Of a DNA stretch of 64,000 nt, positions 8,963 to 17,753 are shown one piece after another. Both the position numbers and the translations under genes were made by a program. Source of the DNA: Acidiluteibacter sp963716125. GTDB lineage: Bacteria; Bacteroidota; Bacteroidia; Flavobacteriales_E; Vicingaceae. The notes under the pieces were generated by a model that did no database searches, was not told the origin of the DNA, and was given only the letters and a program-made list of their open reading frames with translations. Position 1 is the first letter of the stretch. Every line of letters starts with the position of its first letter. The DNA lies in assembly GCA_963716125.1 (NCBI GenBank), contig OY970294.1, forward strand, positions 1,674,001 through 1,738,000, in the 5' to 3' direction.

Positions 8963-9627
8963 TTGTAACCTGTACCATAAATCGTTTTAATGTAACCTCC
9001 ATAATTTTCTTCATTTAGTTTCTTTTTTAGATTTTTTACATGAGCATATACAAAATCGTGGTTGTCAAACATATCAGCTAAATCTCCTGAAAGATGCTCG
9101 GCTAAAGCTCCTTTGGATAAAACTCTGTTTTTATTGCCTACAAAAAAAAGTAATAACTCAAATTCTTTCTTAGTTAGGTTTATAGATGTGTCATTTACAC
9201 TTACATTCTTTGCGTTTACATCTATTGTAATTTCATTTTGAAGGATAACATTATGGCTATCAAACTTTTTTCTTCTAATAATTGATTCTATTCTTGCAGC
9301 TAATTCTGCTTGATGAAATGGTTTTGCTAAATAATCGTCGGCTCCCAATTTTAATCCTTTAATTTTATCTTCAGTAGAATTTTTTGCAGAAATAATAATC
9401 ACTCCTTCATTTTTATTCAACTTTTTAAGTTCATTTAGCACCGATAAACCGTCTCCTCCTGGAATCATTAAATCTAATAGAATACAATCATATTCATAAT
9501 TGTCAATCTTCTCTAAAGCCTCTTGATAATTAGAAGCGGTCTCTATTAAATAATTATCATCAGTTTTAAGATATTTGGTAATATCTTCAACGAGTGCTTT
9601 TTCATCTTCAACAATTAAAATTTTCAT
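8950..9627 (-). CDS. OmpR/PhoB-family response regulator
   Basis: DNA-binding response regulator of 225 residues. The receiver domain (1-115) has the acidic pocket (VEDEKAL), the phospho-acceptor Asp in DCILLDLMIPGG (near residue 51), a switch Ser in IIISAKN and a conserved Lys in LAKPFHQ. The C-terminal winged helix (about 128-225) ends in YIKTIYGTGYKWEI, typical of Trans_reg_C. It is first in the operon and overlaps the kinase gene. Its own promoter carries a tandem TTAGAA-type box that also precedes the DUF347 and PepSY genes, so autoregulation and control of those genes are predicted from sequence. Confidence 0.93.
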   Translation of the reverse strand: MKILIVEDEKALVEDITKYLKTDDNYLIETASNYQEALEKIDNYEYDCILLDLMIPGGDGLSVLNELKKLNKNEGVIIISAKNSTEDKIKGLKLGADDYLAKPFHQAELAARIESIIRRKKFDSHNVILQNEITIDVNAKNVSVNDTSINLTKKEFELLLFFVGNKNRVLSKGALAEHLSGDLADMFDNHDFVYAHVKNLKKKLNEENYGGYIKTIYGTGYKWEI

Positions 9628-9648
9628 TGGTGCAAATTAAGAAACGAA

Positions 9649-9666
9649 TTTAGAAGAAAAATAGAA
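9649..9666 (-). promoter_or_regulatory. Predicted autoregulatory box of the response regulator
   Basis: Plus-strand TTTAGAA-gaaa-AATAGAA, 11-bp period, with TTTG of the -7 region (9633-9636, minus strand TTAATTTG) exactly 12 nt away. It matches the boxes at 4391 and 7649 in sequence, orientation and spacing. Confidence 0.7.
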
Positions 9667-9772
9667 TTTTAAATTGAGTCTAAAGCTATTGATTGTATTT
9701 GGAAATAAAGATACAAATTAGCTTTATTTTAAATATTTAAACCCAATTCACTGATTGCTCAGTTTAGATTTT

Positions 9773-9780
9773 TATATTTG
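9773..9780 (+). promoter_or_regulatory. -7 promoter box of pyrR-pyrB
   Basis: TATATTTG matches the Bacteroidota TAnnTTTG consensus. Only 8 nt separate it from the pyrR ATG, so the transcript would be leaderless or nearly so, leaving no room for a PyrR-binding attenuator leader. A TTG at 9755-9757 is a weak -33 candidate. Confidence 0.5.
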
Positions 9781-9788
9781 CATTCGAA

Positions 9789-10334
9789 ATGGTGAATGAG
9801 AGAATCATAGCAGATAGCAAAAAATTGCAGTTGACAATTAAACGGCTTTGTTATCAATTGATTGAAAATCATTCAGACTTCAAGGATACTGTAATTTTAG
9901 GTCTGCAACCAAGAGGTATTTTTTTAGCGGATAGAATACATGCCGAATTGGAAAAAATTCTCAATACTAAAGTTCTTATTGGAAAATTAGATGTTACTTT
10001 TTTTAGAGATGATTTTAGAAGACAAAAAAATCCTTTAATTCCCAATGCAACTCAAATAGATTTTACGATTGAAGGAAAAAAGGTGATCTTAATAGATGAT
10101 GTGCTTTACACCGGAAGAACTATTCGTTCGGGTTTAGATGCTATGTTAGCCTATGGCAGACCTGAAGATGTGGAATTGATGGTATTGGTAGACAGGAAAT
10201 ATAGCCGACATTTGCCTGTAGAAGCAAAGTATATTGGCACTCAGGTTGATTCAATAGCTGAGGAAAGAGTAAAAGTTGATTGGAAGGAAATAGACGGAAA
10301 AGATCAAGTAATTTTATACACACCTAAAAACTAA
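9789..10334 (+). CDS. pyrR: PyrR, bifunctional pyrimidine regulator / uracil phosphoribosyltransferase
   Basis: PyrR binds PRPP and UMP and can make UMP from uracil; in Firmicutes it also binds pyr mRNA leaders. The 181-residue product has the conserved start region (QLTIKRLCYQLIENH), the ILGLQPRGIFLADRI segment and the PRPP-binding loop VILIDDVLYTGRTIRSG (about residues 97-113). Length is normal. It is followed after one base by pyrB, so the two are co-transcribed. A good -7 box lies only 8 nt upstream of the ATG, so an RNA attenuator in front of pyrR is unlikely; any regulatory role must act differently or elsewhere. The UPRT function is likely kept because the PRPP loop is intact. Confidence 0.93.
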   Translation: MVNERIIADSKKLQLTIKRLCYQLIENHSDFKDTVILGLQPRGIFLADRIHAELEKILNTKVLIGKLDVTFFRDDFRRQKNPLIPNATQIDFTIEGKKVILIDDVLYTGRTIRSGLDAMLAYGRPEDVELMVLVDRKYSRHLPVEAKYIGTQVDSIAEERVKVDWKEIDGKDQVILYTPKN

Positions 10335-10335
10335 G

Positions 10336-11289
10336 ATGGAGAAATTATCTAGCCGACACTTATTAGGAATTAAGAACTTAACAAGAGCCGACATTGAATT
10401 AATTTTCAATACAGCAGATAATTTTAAAGAAGTCATAAATCGTCCCATCAAAAAAGTTCCTTCTTTAAGAGATATTACCATTGCCAACCTATTTTTTGAA
10501 AATTCTACAAGGACTAAATTATCTTTTGAATTAGCAGAGAAAAGATTATCTGCTGATGTGGTTAACTTCTCAGCAAGTGGATCTTCCGTATCCAAAGGGG
10601 AAACTTTAATAGACACGGTCAACAATATTTTGGCAATGAAAGTAGACATGGTGGTGATGCGCCATCCTAATCCTGGGGCAGCAGTTTTTCTTTCTAAAAA
10701 TATAAATGCAAGCATTATAAATGCAGGTGATGGAGCGCATGAACATCCAACTCAAGCTTTATTAGATGCATTTTCAATAAGAGAAAAATTGCATTCTTTT
10801 GAAGGTAAAAAAGTGGCAATAGTTGGTGATATTGCGCATTCTAGAGTGGCATTGTCCAACATATATTGTCTGCTAAAATTGGGAGCTAAAGTGAAAGTTT
10901 GCGGGCCGCCTACGCTTATTCCTAAATACATTGCAGCGTTAGGAGTAGAGGTGGAGTACAATTTAGATAAAGCTATTGCTTGGTGTGATGTAGCTATGAT
11001 GTTGAGAATACAATTAGAGCGACAAAATCAAAGCAATGAAGGCAATCAAGTGAAATACTTCCCTTCCATCAGAGAATATACCAATATGTATGGCTTAACG
11101 TTAGAAAAGCTAAATCGATTAAATAAAAAAATAATTATAATGCACCCTGGGCCAATCAATAGAGGAGTTGAAATTACATCAGAAGTGGCAGATTCAGAGC
11201 ATTCTATCATATTAAATCAAGTAGAAAATGGAGTGGCTATTAGAATGGCAGTACTTTATTTATTAGCAGGAAGTCATCACGATAAATAA
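10336..11289 (+). CDS. pyrB: Aspartate carbamoyltransferase catalytic chain
   Basis: Catalyses carbamoyl phosphate plus aspartate to carbamoyl aspartate, the committed step of pyrimidine synthesis, in the cytosol. The 317-residue product has the carbamoyl phosphate motif STRTKLSFE (near residue 57), MRHPNPGA, GDGAHEHPTQALLD (near 131-144) and the closing HPGPINRGVEI. The start codon lies one base after the pyrR stop, an arrangement typical of Bacteroidota. No pyrI regulatory chain follows; the next gene is an STAS protein. Confidence 0.96.
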   Translation: MEKLSSRHLLGIKNLTRADIELIFNTADNFKEVINRPIKKVPSLRDITIANLFFENSTRTKLSFELAEKRLSADVVNFSASGSSVSKGETLIDTVNNILAMKVDMVVMRHPNPGAAVFLSKNINASIINAGDGAHEHPTQALLDAFSIREKLHSFEGKKVAIVGDIAHSRVALSNIYCLLKLGAKVKVCGPPTLIPKYIAALGVEVEYNLDKAIAWCDVAMMLRIQLERQNQSNEGNQVKYFPSIREYTNMYGLTLEKLNRLNKKIIIMHPGPINRGVEITSEVADSEHSIILNQVENGVAIRMAVLYLLAGSHHDK

Positions 11290-11297
11290 TATTTTTA

Positions 11298-11305
11298 TAT
11301 ATTTG
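11298..11305 (+). promoter_or_regulatory. -7 promoter box before the STAS gene
   Basis: TATATTTG, an exact TAnnTTTG match, 5 nt upstream of the ATG at 11311. If used, the STAS-rnz transcript would be leaderless. No clear -33 element is visible. Confidence 0.4.
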
Positions 11306-11310
11306 TTTTT

Positions 11311-11700
11311 ATGTCAAAAGAGGAGAAAAATTACGAGATAGTTAAAGAAGAGAAATTTGCAGCTATTAAATTCACTACAGAGAAGTTAAATTCCTTAGTT
11401 TCTCCATCGGTTAAGGCTAATGTGGTGATGCTAGATGAAAAAGGATTTTCAAACATGATTATTGATTTGAGTGCAGTAAAATATTGTGATTCATCAGGTT
11501 TAAGTGCGATTTTAGTTGCCAATCGATTGACAAAAGATAAAAATGGTATTTTGGTCTTAAGTGGATTGCAAGAAAATGTGAGTAAGCTCATTCAAATATC
11601 TCAATTAAATAATATTTTAAATATAGTTCCTTCTTATGATGAAGCAATGGACTTTGTTTTTATGAGTGAATTAGAAAAAGATTTGGGAGATCAAGATTGA
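11311..11700 (+). CDS. STAS-domain anti-anti-sigma factor-like protein
   Basis: Single STAS domain of 129 residues. The segment YCDSSGLSAIL is the family's phosphorylation loop, with the conserved Ser pair near residues 58-60. In other bacteria phosphorylation here by an anti-sigma kinase switches partner binding. No anti-sigma kinase is in the window, so the partner is unknown. The gene lies between pyrB and rnz and ends 6 bp before rnz, so it is probably co-transcribed with it. This pyrB-STAS-rnz arrangement looks like a Bacteroidota gene order, which I state from memory of the group and not from a search. Confidence 0.85.
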   Translation: MSKEEKNYEIVKEEKFAAIKFTTEKLNSLVSPSVKANVVMLDEKGFSNMIIDLSAVKYCDSSGLSAILVANRLTKDKNGILVLSGLQENVSKLIQISQLNNILNIVPSYDEAMDFVFMSELEKDLGDQD

Positions 11701-11706
11701 TCCCTT

Positions 11707-12630
11707 ATGGCCTTATCTGTCTTAATTCTAGGTAGTGGTGCAGCTGCACCCACATTAAATCGAAACCATACAGCACAAATTGTACAATCCGAAAAACAAC
11801 AGTTTTTAGTTGATTGTGGTGAAGGAACTCAGTTGCAATTGCGTAAGTACAAAGTTCGTTTTCAGCAAATTAATCATATTTTTATATCACACCTTCATGG
11901 CGATCATTTTTTTGGTTTAGCCGGATTACTTTCTACCATGCACTTGCTAGGAAGAAAAAATACAGTACACATCTATGGCCCCGAAGAATTAAAAGAAATT
12001 ATAGAAACCCAATTTAAATATTCAGGCGGAAAGCTATCTTTTCCAATGGAATTTCATGCAGTAGAAGGTGGTAATGGTTTAGTATATCAAGATGAAGAAA
12101 TTACGGTTAGCCGAATTGCTATGACCCATCGTATAAAATGTTTTGGATATAAATTTCAAGAAAATCCAAAACCCCGTCGAATTAACGGTCCAAAAGTGGA
12201 AGCTTACCATGTTCCCAATCATTATCGACCTAAACTTAAAACAGGTAAAGATTGGTTGAACGATGAAGGACAGTTGATTAAAAATTCAGTCCTAACTTTT
12301 GACCCGCACCCTTCGCATTCTTATGCTTTTTGTTCGGATACTGCTTATAACGAGAAAATTATAAAATTGATTGAAGATGTAGATTTATTGTATCACGAAG
12401 CTACATTTTTAGAAAAAGAAGCCAAAAGAGCCAAGCAAACCTATCATTCTACCGCCAAACAAGCTGCTACCATAGCTCACAAAGCGAAAGTGAAAAACTT
12501 GTTGATTGGTCATTTTTCCAACAGATATTTGGATTTAAATCCATTGTTGGACGAAGCTAAGAAAGTTTTTGAATCCACCGAATTAGCCATAGAAGGACGA
12601 ACATTTTCTACTTCAGATAGTTTTAAATAA
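11707..12630 (+). CDS. rnz: Ribonuclease Z
   Basis: Zinc-dependent endonuclease that trims tRNA 3' trailers. The 307-residue protein has the metallo-beta-lactamase signature SHLHGDHFFGL (about residues 60-70), a conserved Asp in FCSDTAYN, an acidic HEATF segment and a late His in LIGHFSNRY. The N-terminal LILGSGAAAPT matches the family start. Length is normal for the short bacterial form. It is followed after one base by the 2OG oxygenase gene. Confidence 0.95.
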   Translation: MALSVLILGSGAAAPTLNRNHTAQIVQSEKQQFLVDCGEGTQLQLRKYKVRFQQINHIFISHLHGDHFFGLAGLLSTMHLLGRKNTVHIYGPEELKEIIETQFKYSGGKLSFPMEFHAVEGGNGLVYQDEEITVSRIAMTHRIKCFGYKFQENPKPRRINGPKVEAYHVPNHYRPKLKTGKDWLNDEGQLIKNSVLTFDPHPSHSYAFCSDTAYNEKIIKLIEDVDLLYHEATFLEKEAKRAKQTYHSTAKQAATIAHKAKVKNLLIGHFSNRYLDLNPLLDEAKKVFESTELAIEGRTFSTSDSFK

Positions 12631-12631
12631 A

Positions 12632-13312
12632 ATGAAAGCGCGCTTCAATTTTGAACTGATTTTAGATGAAAATTCAGATTTAACTGAGTTGGAATTGTTG
12701 GATAATGTGGCTGATAGTTTAGCAATTCATTCCTACGCTATTATTGATAATTTTTTATCCGATCAAGAAGCTTTGGATTGCTTAGCTGTTTTAAAAACTA
12801 ACCAAGAAAAAGGAGCTTTTAAAGAAGCCGGAATTGGAACTCTGGGAATGCATCAAATTAATAAAAGTATAAGAGGAGATGAAATTAAATGGTTAGATAA
12901 TAATATTTTATCTCCTGCTTCTCAAATCTACATGGATCAAGTGCAAGCGATGATGCGCTATTTTAATCGTACCTTATTTTTGAGCTTAAAAGATTTTGAA
13001 GGTCATTTTGCGCATTATCCGAGTGGTTCATTTTATAAACGTCATTTAGACACACTCAAATTATCAGACCACAGAAAACTGAGCTTTGTTTTTTATCTCA
13101 ATCCCAATTGGCACAAAGGCGATGGGGGAGAACTGTTATTGTATTTAAATGACAACCAAGAAGAAAAAACGGTTGCTGTTGAACCTATTTTAGGTCGATT
13201 AATCGTTTTTCGCAGCGAAATGTTAGAGCATGAAGTTGCTTTAGCTCACAAAAGCAGATATAGCATCACCGGTTGGATGTTAGATCAGTATAAAGGAACT
13301 ACTTTTTTGTAG
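12632..13312 (+). CDS. 2OG-Fe(II) oxygenase (prolyl 4-hydroxylase-like)
   Basis: Non-haem iron dioxygenase of 226 residues. The double-stranded beta-helix core shows the iron ligands His-x-Asp in KRHLDT (near residue 137) and a distal His in LEHEV (near 205), with a downstream Arg/Ser pair (SRYSITGW) for 2-oxoglutarate. HYPSGSFYKRH and GDGGELLLY are typical of the SM-20/EGL-9-like bacterial group, which hydroxylates protein prolines (for example EF-Tu) in the species studied. The substrate here is unknown. The start codon is one base after the rnz stop, so it closes the STAS-rnz operon. Confidence 0.88.
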   Translation: MKARFNFELILDENSDLTELELLDNVADSLAIHSYAIIDNFLSDQEALDCLAVLKTNQEKGAFKEAGIGTLGMHQINKSIRGDEIKWLDNNILSPASQIYMDQVQAMMRYFNRTLFLSLKDFEGHFAHYPSGSFYKRHLDTLKLSDHRKLSFVFYLNPNWHKGDGGELLLYLNDNQEEKTVAVEPILGRLIVFRSEMLEHEVALAHKSRYSITGWMLDQYKGTTFL

Positions 13313-13361
13313 ACTTTCTAATTCTATTTTTTTTCAAAAAATTTATTGTATTTCTATTTTT

Positions 13362-13403
13362 TTGACTAAATTATTGACGAATAATTGACGTTAATATTGT
13401 CAA
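13362..13403 (+). promoter_or_regulatory. TTGAC repeat cluster upstream of dinB
   Basis: Three TTGAC copies start at 13362, 13374 and 13385, about one helical turn apart, and an inverted copy GTCAA lies at 13399-13403, giving TTGAC-N9-GTCAA. The cluster ends 22 bp before the dinB ATG, where a repressor or activator would act. It is a candidate damage-response operator; the regulator is unknown. Confidence 0.45.
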
Positions 13404-13425
13404 AATGATTTAAACAAGATTAAAA

Positions 13426-14643
13426 ATGCAATTTGGAGAATTAGATAGAAATATTGTACACATGGACTTAGATGCCTTCTTTGTGTCGGTAGAATGTTTG
13501 CAAAATAGTGAGCTCAAAGGCAAGCCACTTTTAATTGGTGGAAGTAGCAATAGAGGAGTAGTAGCCGCTTGCAGTTATGAAGCTCGAAAGTATGGCATTC
13601 ATTCAGCTATGCCGATGAAAATGGCTCGAAGACTTTGTCCACATGCTCTTATTATTGGTGGCGATTCAGAACGTTACAGTTATTATTCTAAAATGGTGAC
13701 AGAAGTAGTGGCAGAGGCTGTGCCTATGTATGAAAAATCATCTATTGATGAGTTTTACATTGATTTGAGTGGTATGGATCGTTTTTTTGGAGCTTATAAA
13801 ATGGCAAGTGAATTGAGACAACGCATTACTAAAGAGACTGGTTTGCCTATTTCTTTTGGTTTTTCTATCAATAAAACAGTCTCTAAAATAGCGACTAATG
13901 AAGCAAAACCCAACGGGCAAATACAAATCAATAAAGGAACGGAAAAATTGTTTCTTTCTCCTTTAACCATCAATAAAATTCCGCAAGTAGGCGCTAAAAC
14001 ATATCATTTACTGCGCAATATGGGTATTGAGCGCGTACTTACACTACAACAAATGCCTTTGGAGTTGATTGAGAATGTATTGGGTAAAAGTGGTCATGTT
14101 ATTTGGATGAAAGCACAAGGAATTGATAACAGCCCTGTGATTCCTTATTCAGAGCGAAAATCTATTTCGGCCGAACGAACTTTTACGAAAGATACTACGG
14201 ATATGAGTTTACTCAATAGCACTATGGTAGCCATGACTGAAAAACTTGCTTATAAACTGCGAAGAAAAGAAAAGTTGACTGCTTGTGTAACTGTGAAAGT
14301 ACGTTATTCTGATTTTGACACACAAACTGTACAAAAAACTATTCCTTACACTTCAAATGATGAAGATTTGATTAAAATCGTGAAGGAGTTGTTTTTAAAA
14401 TTGTATCAGCGCAGAGTTTTACTGCGATTGATTGGTGTGCGATTTAGCCACTTAGTGAGTGGTGGCTATCAAATTAATTTATTTAACGATACTTCTGAGC
14501 AAATTAGTTTATACCAAGCCATTGATAGAATGAAGTTGCGTTTTGGTGATAAAGTATTGAGTCGTGCGGCGGCTGTAGGAATTAGACAGCAGGAAGAGAC
14601 CAAATCTGACCAATCATCAGCAGCTGGATTTAGAAGAAAGTAG
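13426..14643 (+). CDS. dinB: DNA polymerase IV (Y family, DinB)
   Basis: Error-prone translesion polymerase of 405 residues. Catalytic acidic residues appear in MDLDAFFVSVE (near residues 13-23) and SSIDEFYIDLSG (near 104-115), with the Y-family fingers segment GVVAACSYEARKYGI. A thumb with helix-hairpin-helix (INKIPQVGAKTYHLLRNMGI) and a little-finger domain (SAERTFTKD) follow. It is followed 18 bp later by a DnaE-type polymerase, so the two are probably co-transcribed as a mutagenesis pair. Repeated TTGAC motifs lie just upstream. The tail has no clear QLxLF beta-clamp motif; INLF inside QINLFND may serve. Confidence 0.94.
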   Translation: MQFGELDRNIVHMDLDAFFVSVECLQNSELKGKPLLIGGSSNRGVVAACSYEARKYGIHSAMPMKMARRLCPHALIIGGDSERYSYYSKMVTEVVAEAVPMYEKSSIDEFYIDLSGMDRFFGAYKMASELRQRITKETGLPISFGFSINKTVSKIATNEAKPNGQIQINKGTEKLFLSPLTINKIPQVGAKTYHLLRNMGIERVLTLQQMPLELIENVLGKSGHVIWMKAQGIDNSPVIPYSERKSISAERTFTKDTTDMSLLNSTMVAMTEKLAYKLRRKEKLTACVTVKVRYSDFDTQTVQKTIPYTSNDEDLIKIVKELFLKLYQRRVLLRLIGVRFSHLVSGGYQINLFNDTSEQISLYQAIDRMKLRFGDKVLSRAAAVGIRQQEETKSDQSSAAGFRRK

Positions 14644-14661
14644 TTTAAAAAGGAATAAAAA

Positions 14662-17616
14662 ATGATTCTAAATGCACATTCATATTATAGTTTTAAATAC
14701 GGTACATTAAGTCCTACGAACCTAATTAATGCTGCTATTGTTAATGGTTATAGCGCTTTGGTTTTAAGTGATATCAATAACACTTCTGCTTGCCTCAACT
14801 TTGTGCGATTGGCTCAAAAAGCATCGATTCAACCAATTTTAGGAATTGATTTTAGAAATGGAGTAAACCAGCAATTTGTAGGAATAGCTAAAAATAATAA
14901 TGGTTTCCAAAATCTCAATCAATTTTTGAGTGAGCATTTGCATCAAGATAAGCCCTTTTTAGCTGTAGCTCCTATTATGGAAGATACTTTTATCATTTAT
15001 CCTTTTGGAAAAGTGAAAGAGAGACGAGAACTGAAATCAAATGAATATGTAGGTGTTTCAATTTCTGATCTTAATCGTTTGCCATTTTCTGTATGGAAAA
15101 ATAACTTAGACAAATTAGTGATTTTACAAACGACAACTTTTTGTTCTAAAAAGGATTTTAATGCACATCGGTTGTTAAGAGCAATGGATAAAAATTTGTT
15201 ATTGAGTAAATTGCCAAAAAGCGAACAAGCCAATCAAGAAAATACTTTTGTTTCGAAGAATGAGCTCATAAAGGCTTTTGAAGCCTATCCTATACTAATA
15301 GAAAATACTCAACGACTTTTAGAAAATTGCACTATTCATTTTAACTATAAAGGACATAATAAAAGCAATACCATCAATGAAAATAAACGCTTATTTGGGA
15401 CGTCTGAAAAAGAGGATTATGCTCTTTTGCGTCAACTGTGTTTTGATAATATTTCTTTGAGATATCCAAATCCTACACAAGAGGTTTATGATAGAATAGA
15501 AAAGGAATTAAAGGTGATCAAAGAACAACGTTTTTGCACTTATTTTTTAATCAATTGGGATATATTGCGTTATGCAAGAGAGAAAGGTTATTTTTATGTA
15601 GGAAGAGGTAGCGGAGCCAACAGTGTAGTTGCTTATTGTTTATTAATTACAGACGTAGATCCCATTGAATTAGATTTATATTTTGAGCGATTTATCAATC
15701 CCTATCGGGAAAATCCGCCTGATTTTGACATAGATTTTTCATGGAGAGATCGAAACGATATTACCCGCTATATTTTTGATAAATACAGTTGGAAACACAC
15801 GGCTTTAGTAGCTACTTACAGTACTTTTCAACAGCGAGCAGTCATTAGAGAGTTGGGAAAAGTATTCGGGTTGCCCAAAGCAGAGATTGATAAATTTGGC
15901 GACGAGCCGCCCACCTCTAAAGTGTTAGATGATATTCAAAAGTTGATTTATAAGTACGCCGCTTATTTACATGGATTTCCATCTCACTTAAGTGTACATG
16001 CAGGAGGTATTTTGATAGCTGAAAAGCCGATTCATTATTTTTCCGCTACTTCCTTACCGCCTAAAGGTTTTCCCATTACGCATTATTCTATGTTAGAATC
16101 GGAAGATGTAGGGCTGTACAAATTTGATATTTTGAGTCAAAGAGGTTTAGGGCATATTCGAGAAGCAGCTGAGCTGATTGAAAAGCGTCATCGAATCAAT
16201 TTAGATATTCACAATGTGAAAATGTTTAAGGAGGATGAAAAAGTAAAATCCTTATTGAGAGTAGGGCAGACCATTGGTTGTTTTTATGTAGAATCTCCTG
16301 CTATGCGCATGTTATTGAGAAAATTGAGGGTAGATTATTATTTGGGGTTAGTAGCTGCAAGTTCTATTATTCGTTCAGGTGTTGCCAAGTCGGGTATGAT
16401 GCGAGAATACATTCTTCGATTCAATAAAATGCCAAGAGAAAAACCCACACATCCTATTTTAGAGGATTTGATGGCAGAGACTTTTGGAGTGATGGTTTAC
16501 CAAGAAGATGTGATTAAGGTAGCCCATTATTTTGCAGACTTAACTTTGGGAGAAGCTGATATGCTGCGCAGAGGAATGTCGGGAAAATTTCGTTCCAGAG
16601 AAGAATTTCAAAAAGTAAAAGATCAATTTTATGCCAATTGCCATAAAAAAAACTATCCTAAAAGCACTATTGATGAAATTTGGTTGCAAATAGAAAGTTT
16701 TGCTGGCTATGCTTTTTCAAAAGGACATTCTGCCTCTTATGCTGTGGAAAGTTACCAAAGTTTGTACCTTAAAGCACATTATCCATATGAGTTTATAGTA
16801 GGAGTAATCAATAATTTTGGCGGATTTTATTCTCGCGAAGCCTATTTTCATGAAGCTAGAATGAGCGGTGCAAATGTAGAAGCTCCTTGTGTAAATCACA
16901 GTGATTATCTAACAACTTTGCACCATGAGAAAGATATTTATATTGGTTTTATCCATTTGAATGATTTTGAGCAAAAAATAGCACAAAAAATTATACAAGA
17001 GCGAAATAGTAATGGATTTTATAAAGGTTTAGCTGACTTTATCAATCGTTTGAGTATTTCTATTGAGCAATTGAGATTGCTAATTCGTATTGGTGCATTT
17101 AGATTTACAGGCTCGCCACGGCAAGAATTATTATGGGAAATTCATAACTTAATAGGAACCGCCAAAAAGTCGGAACCTATAAATGATTTGTTTGGGAGAA
17201 TCAATAAAAAGCATGAAATTCCTGTATTGGATTATAACCCAACTTTAGAAGTGTTGGATCAACGAATGATTTTGGGCTTTCCATTGTGTTCACCATTTGA
17301 ATTGGTAAAAGAAATGCCTGAAAATTTGACTTTTGCCAATGAATTGAATGAAAATGTAGGCAAAAGAGTGCGAATGGTAGGTTATTTGGTGACCATTAAA
17401 AATACAAGAACCTCTAATCGAAAACGCATGCAGTTTGGAACTTTTATAGATGCCAATGGCGATTGGATAGATACGGTACATTTTCCACAAATAGCAGAGC
17501 AATATCCATTTAAAGGAAAGTCATGTTATGTTATTGAAGGAAAAACCGTGGAGGAGTTTGGTTATGTAACCTTAGAGGTAAGTAAAATGGAAAGGTTGGA
17601 GGAGAAGAGTGTGTAA
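14662..17616 (+). CDS. dnaE: DNA polymerase III alpha subunit, short DnaE form paired with dinB
   Basis: C-family replicase subunit of 984 residues, shorter than the roughly 1160 of a main DnaE. The PHP domain at the N-terminus is degenerate: NAHSYYSF replaces the metal-binding HxH start and LSDINN replaces the usual T-D-H motif, so no proofreading activity is expected from it. The polymerase core is intact: GRGSGANS (near 314) and the catalytic PPDFDIDF (near 352-359). A helix-hairpin-helix region (LRLLIRIGAFRFTG) and an OB fold (VRMVGYLVTI) close the protein. Its position right after dinB suggests a translesion role like the DnaE2/ImuC systems, but no imuA/imuB gene is present. It is probably a second DnaE, which cannot be proved from this window. 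Confidence 0.88.
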   Translation: MILNAHSYYSFKYGTLSPTNLINAAIVNGYSALVLSDINNTSACLNFVRLAQKASIQPILGIDFRNGVNQQFVGIAKNNNGFQNLNQFLSEHLHQDKPFLAVAPIMEDTFIIYPFGKVKERRELKSNEYVGVSISDLNRLPFSVWKNNLDKLVILQTTTFCSKKDFNAHRLLRAMDKNLLLSKLPKSEQANQENTFVSKNELIKAFEAYPILIENTQRLLENCTIHFNYKGHNKSNTINENKRLFGTSEKEDYALLRQLCFDNISLRYPNPTQEVYDRIEKELKVIKEQRFCTYFLINWDILRYAREKGYFYVGRGSGANSVVAYCLLITDVDPIELDLYFERFINPYRENPPDFDIDFSWRDRNDITRYIFDKYSWKHTALVATYSTFQQRAVIRELGKVFGLPKAEIDKFGDEPPTSKVLDDIQKLIYKYAAYLHGFPSHLSVHAGGILIAEKPIHYFSATSLPPKGFPITHYSMLESEDVGLYKFDILSQRGLGHIREAAELIEKRHRINLDIHNVKMFKEDEKVKSLLRVGQTIGCFYVESPAMRMLLRKLRVDYYLGLVAASSIIRSGVAKSGMMREYILRFNKMPREKPTHPILEDLMAETFGVMVYQEDVIKVAHYFADLTLGEADMLRRGMSGKFRSREEFQKVKDQFYANCHKKNYPKSTIDEIWLQIESFAGYAFSKGHSASYAVESYQSLYLKAHYPYEFIVGVINNFGGFYSREAYFHEARMSGANVEAPCVNHSDYLTTLHHEKDIYIGFIHLNDFEQKIAQKIIQERNSNGFYKGLADFINRLSISIEQLRLLIRIGAFRFTGSPRQELLWEIHNLIGTAKKSEPINDLFGRINKKHEIPVLDYNPTLEVLDQRMILGFPLCSPFELVKEMPENLTFANELNENVGKRVRMVGYLVTIKNTRTSNRKRMQFGTFIDANGDWIDTVHFPQIAEQYPFKGKSCYVIEGKTVEEFGYVTLEVSKMERLEEKSV

Positions 17617-17679
17617 GTGTCGTTTACAATATCATCTCTTCAGAATAATTAACATCAATGAGCTTTTAAATAAGAGATG

Positions 17680-17753
17680 TTGCACCTACGGAGCTAAAAA
17701 ATGATTTAATTATATTTTTTAATAATATTTCGCTCCAATGGAGCTAGAATTTA
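17680..17753. repeat. Dispersed REP-like intergenic repeat, copy 1
   Basis: It contains GCACCTACGGAGC, then an AT spacer with TTTTTTAATAATATTTC, then GCTCC-AAT-GGAGC (5-bp perfect stem) and AGAATTT. The same order recurs in inverted orientation at 34986-35060. It resembles REP-type elements of Bacteroidota intergenic regions. It lies between dnaE and the next lipoprotein gene, a gap of 268 bp. Confidence 0.7.
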
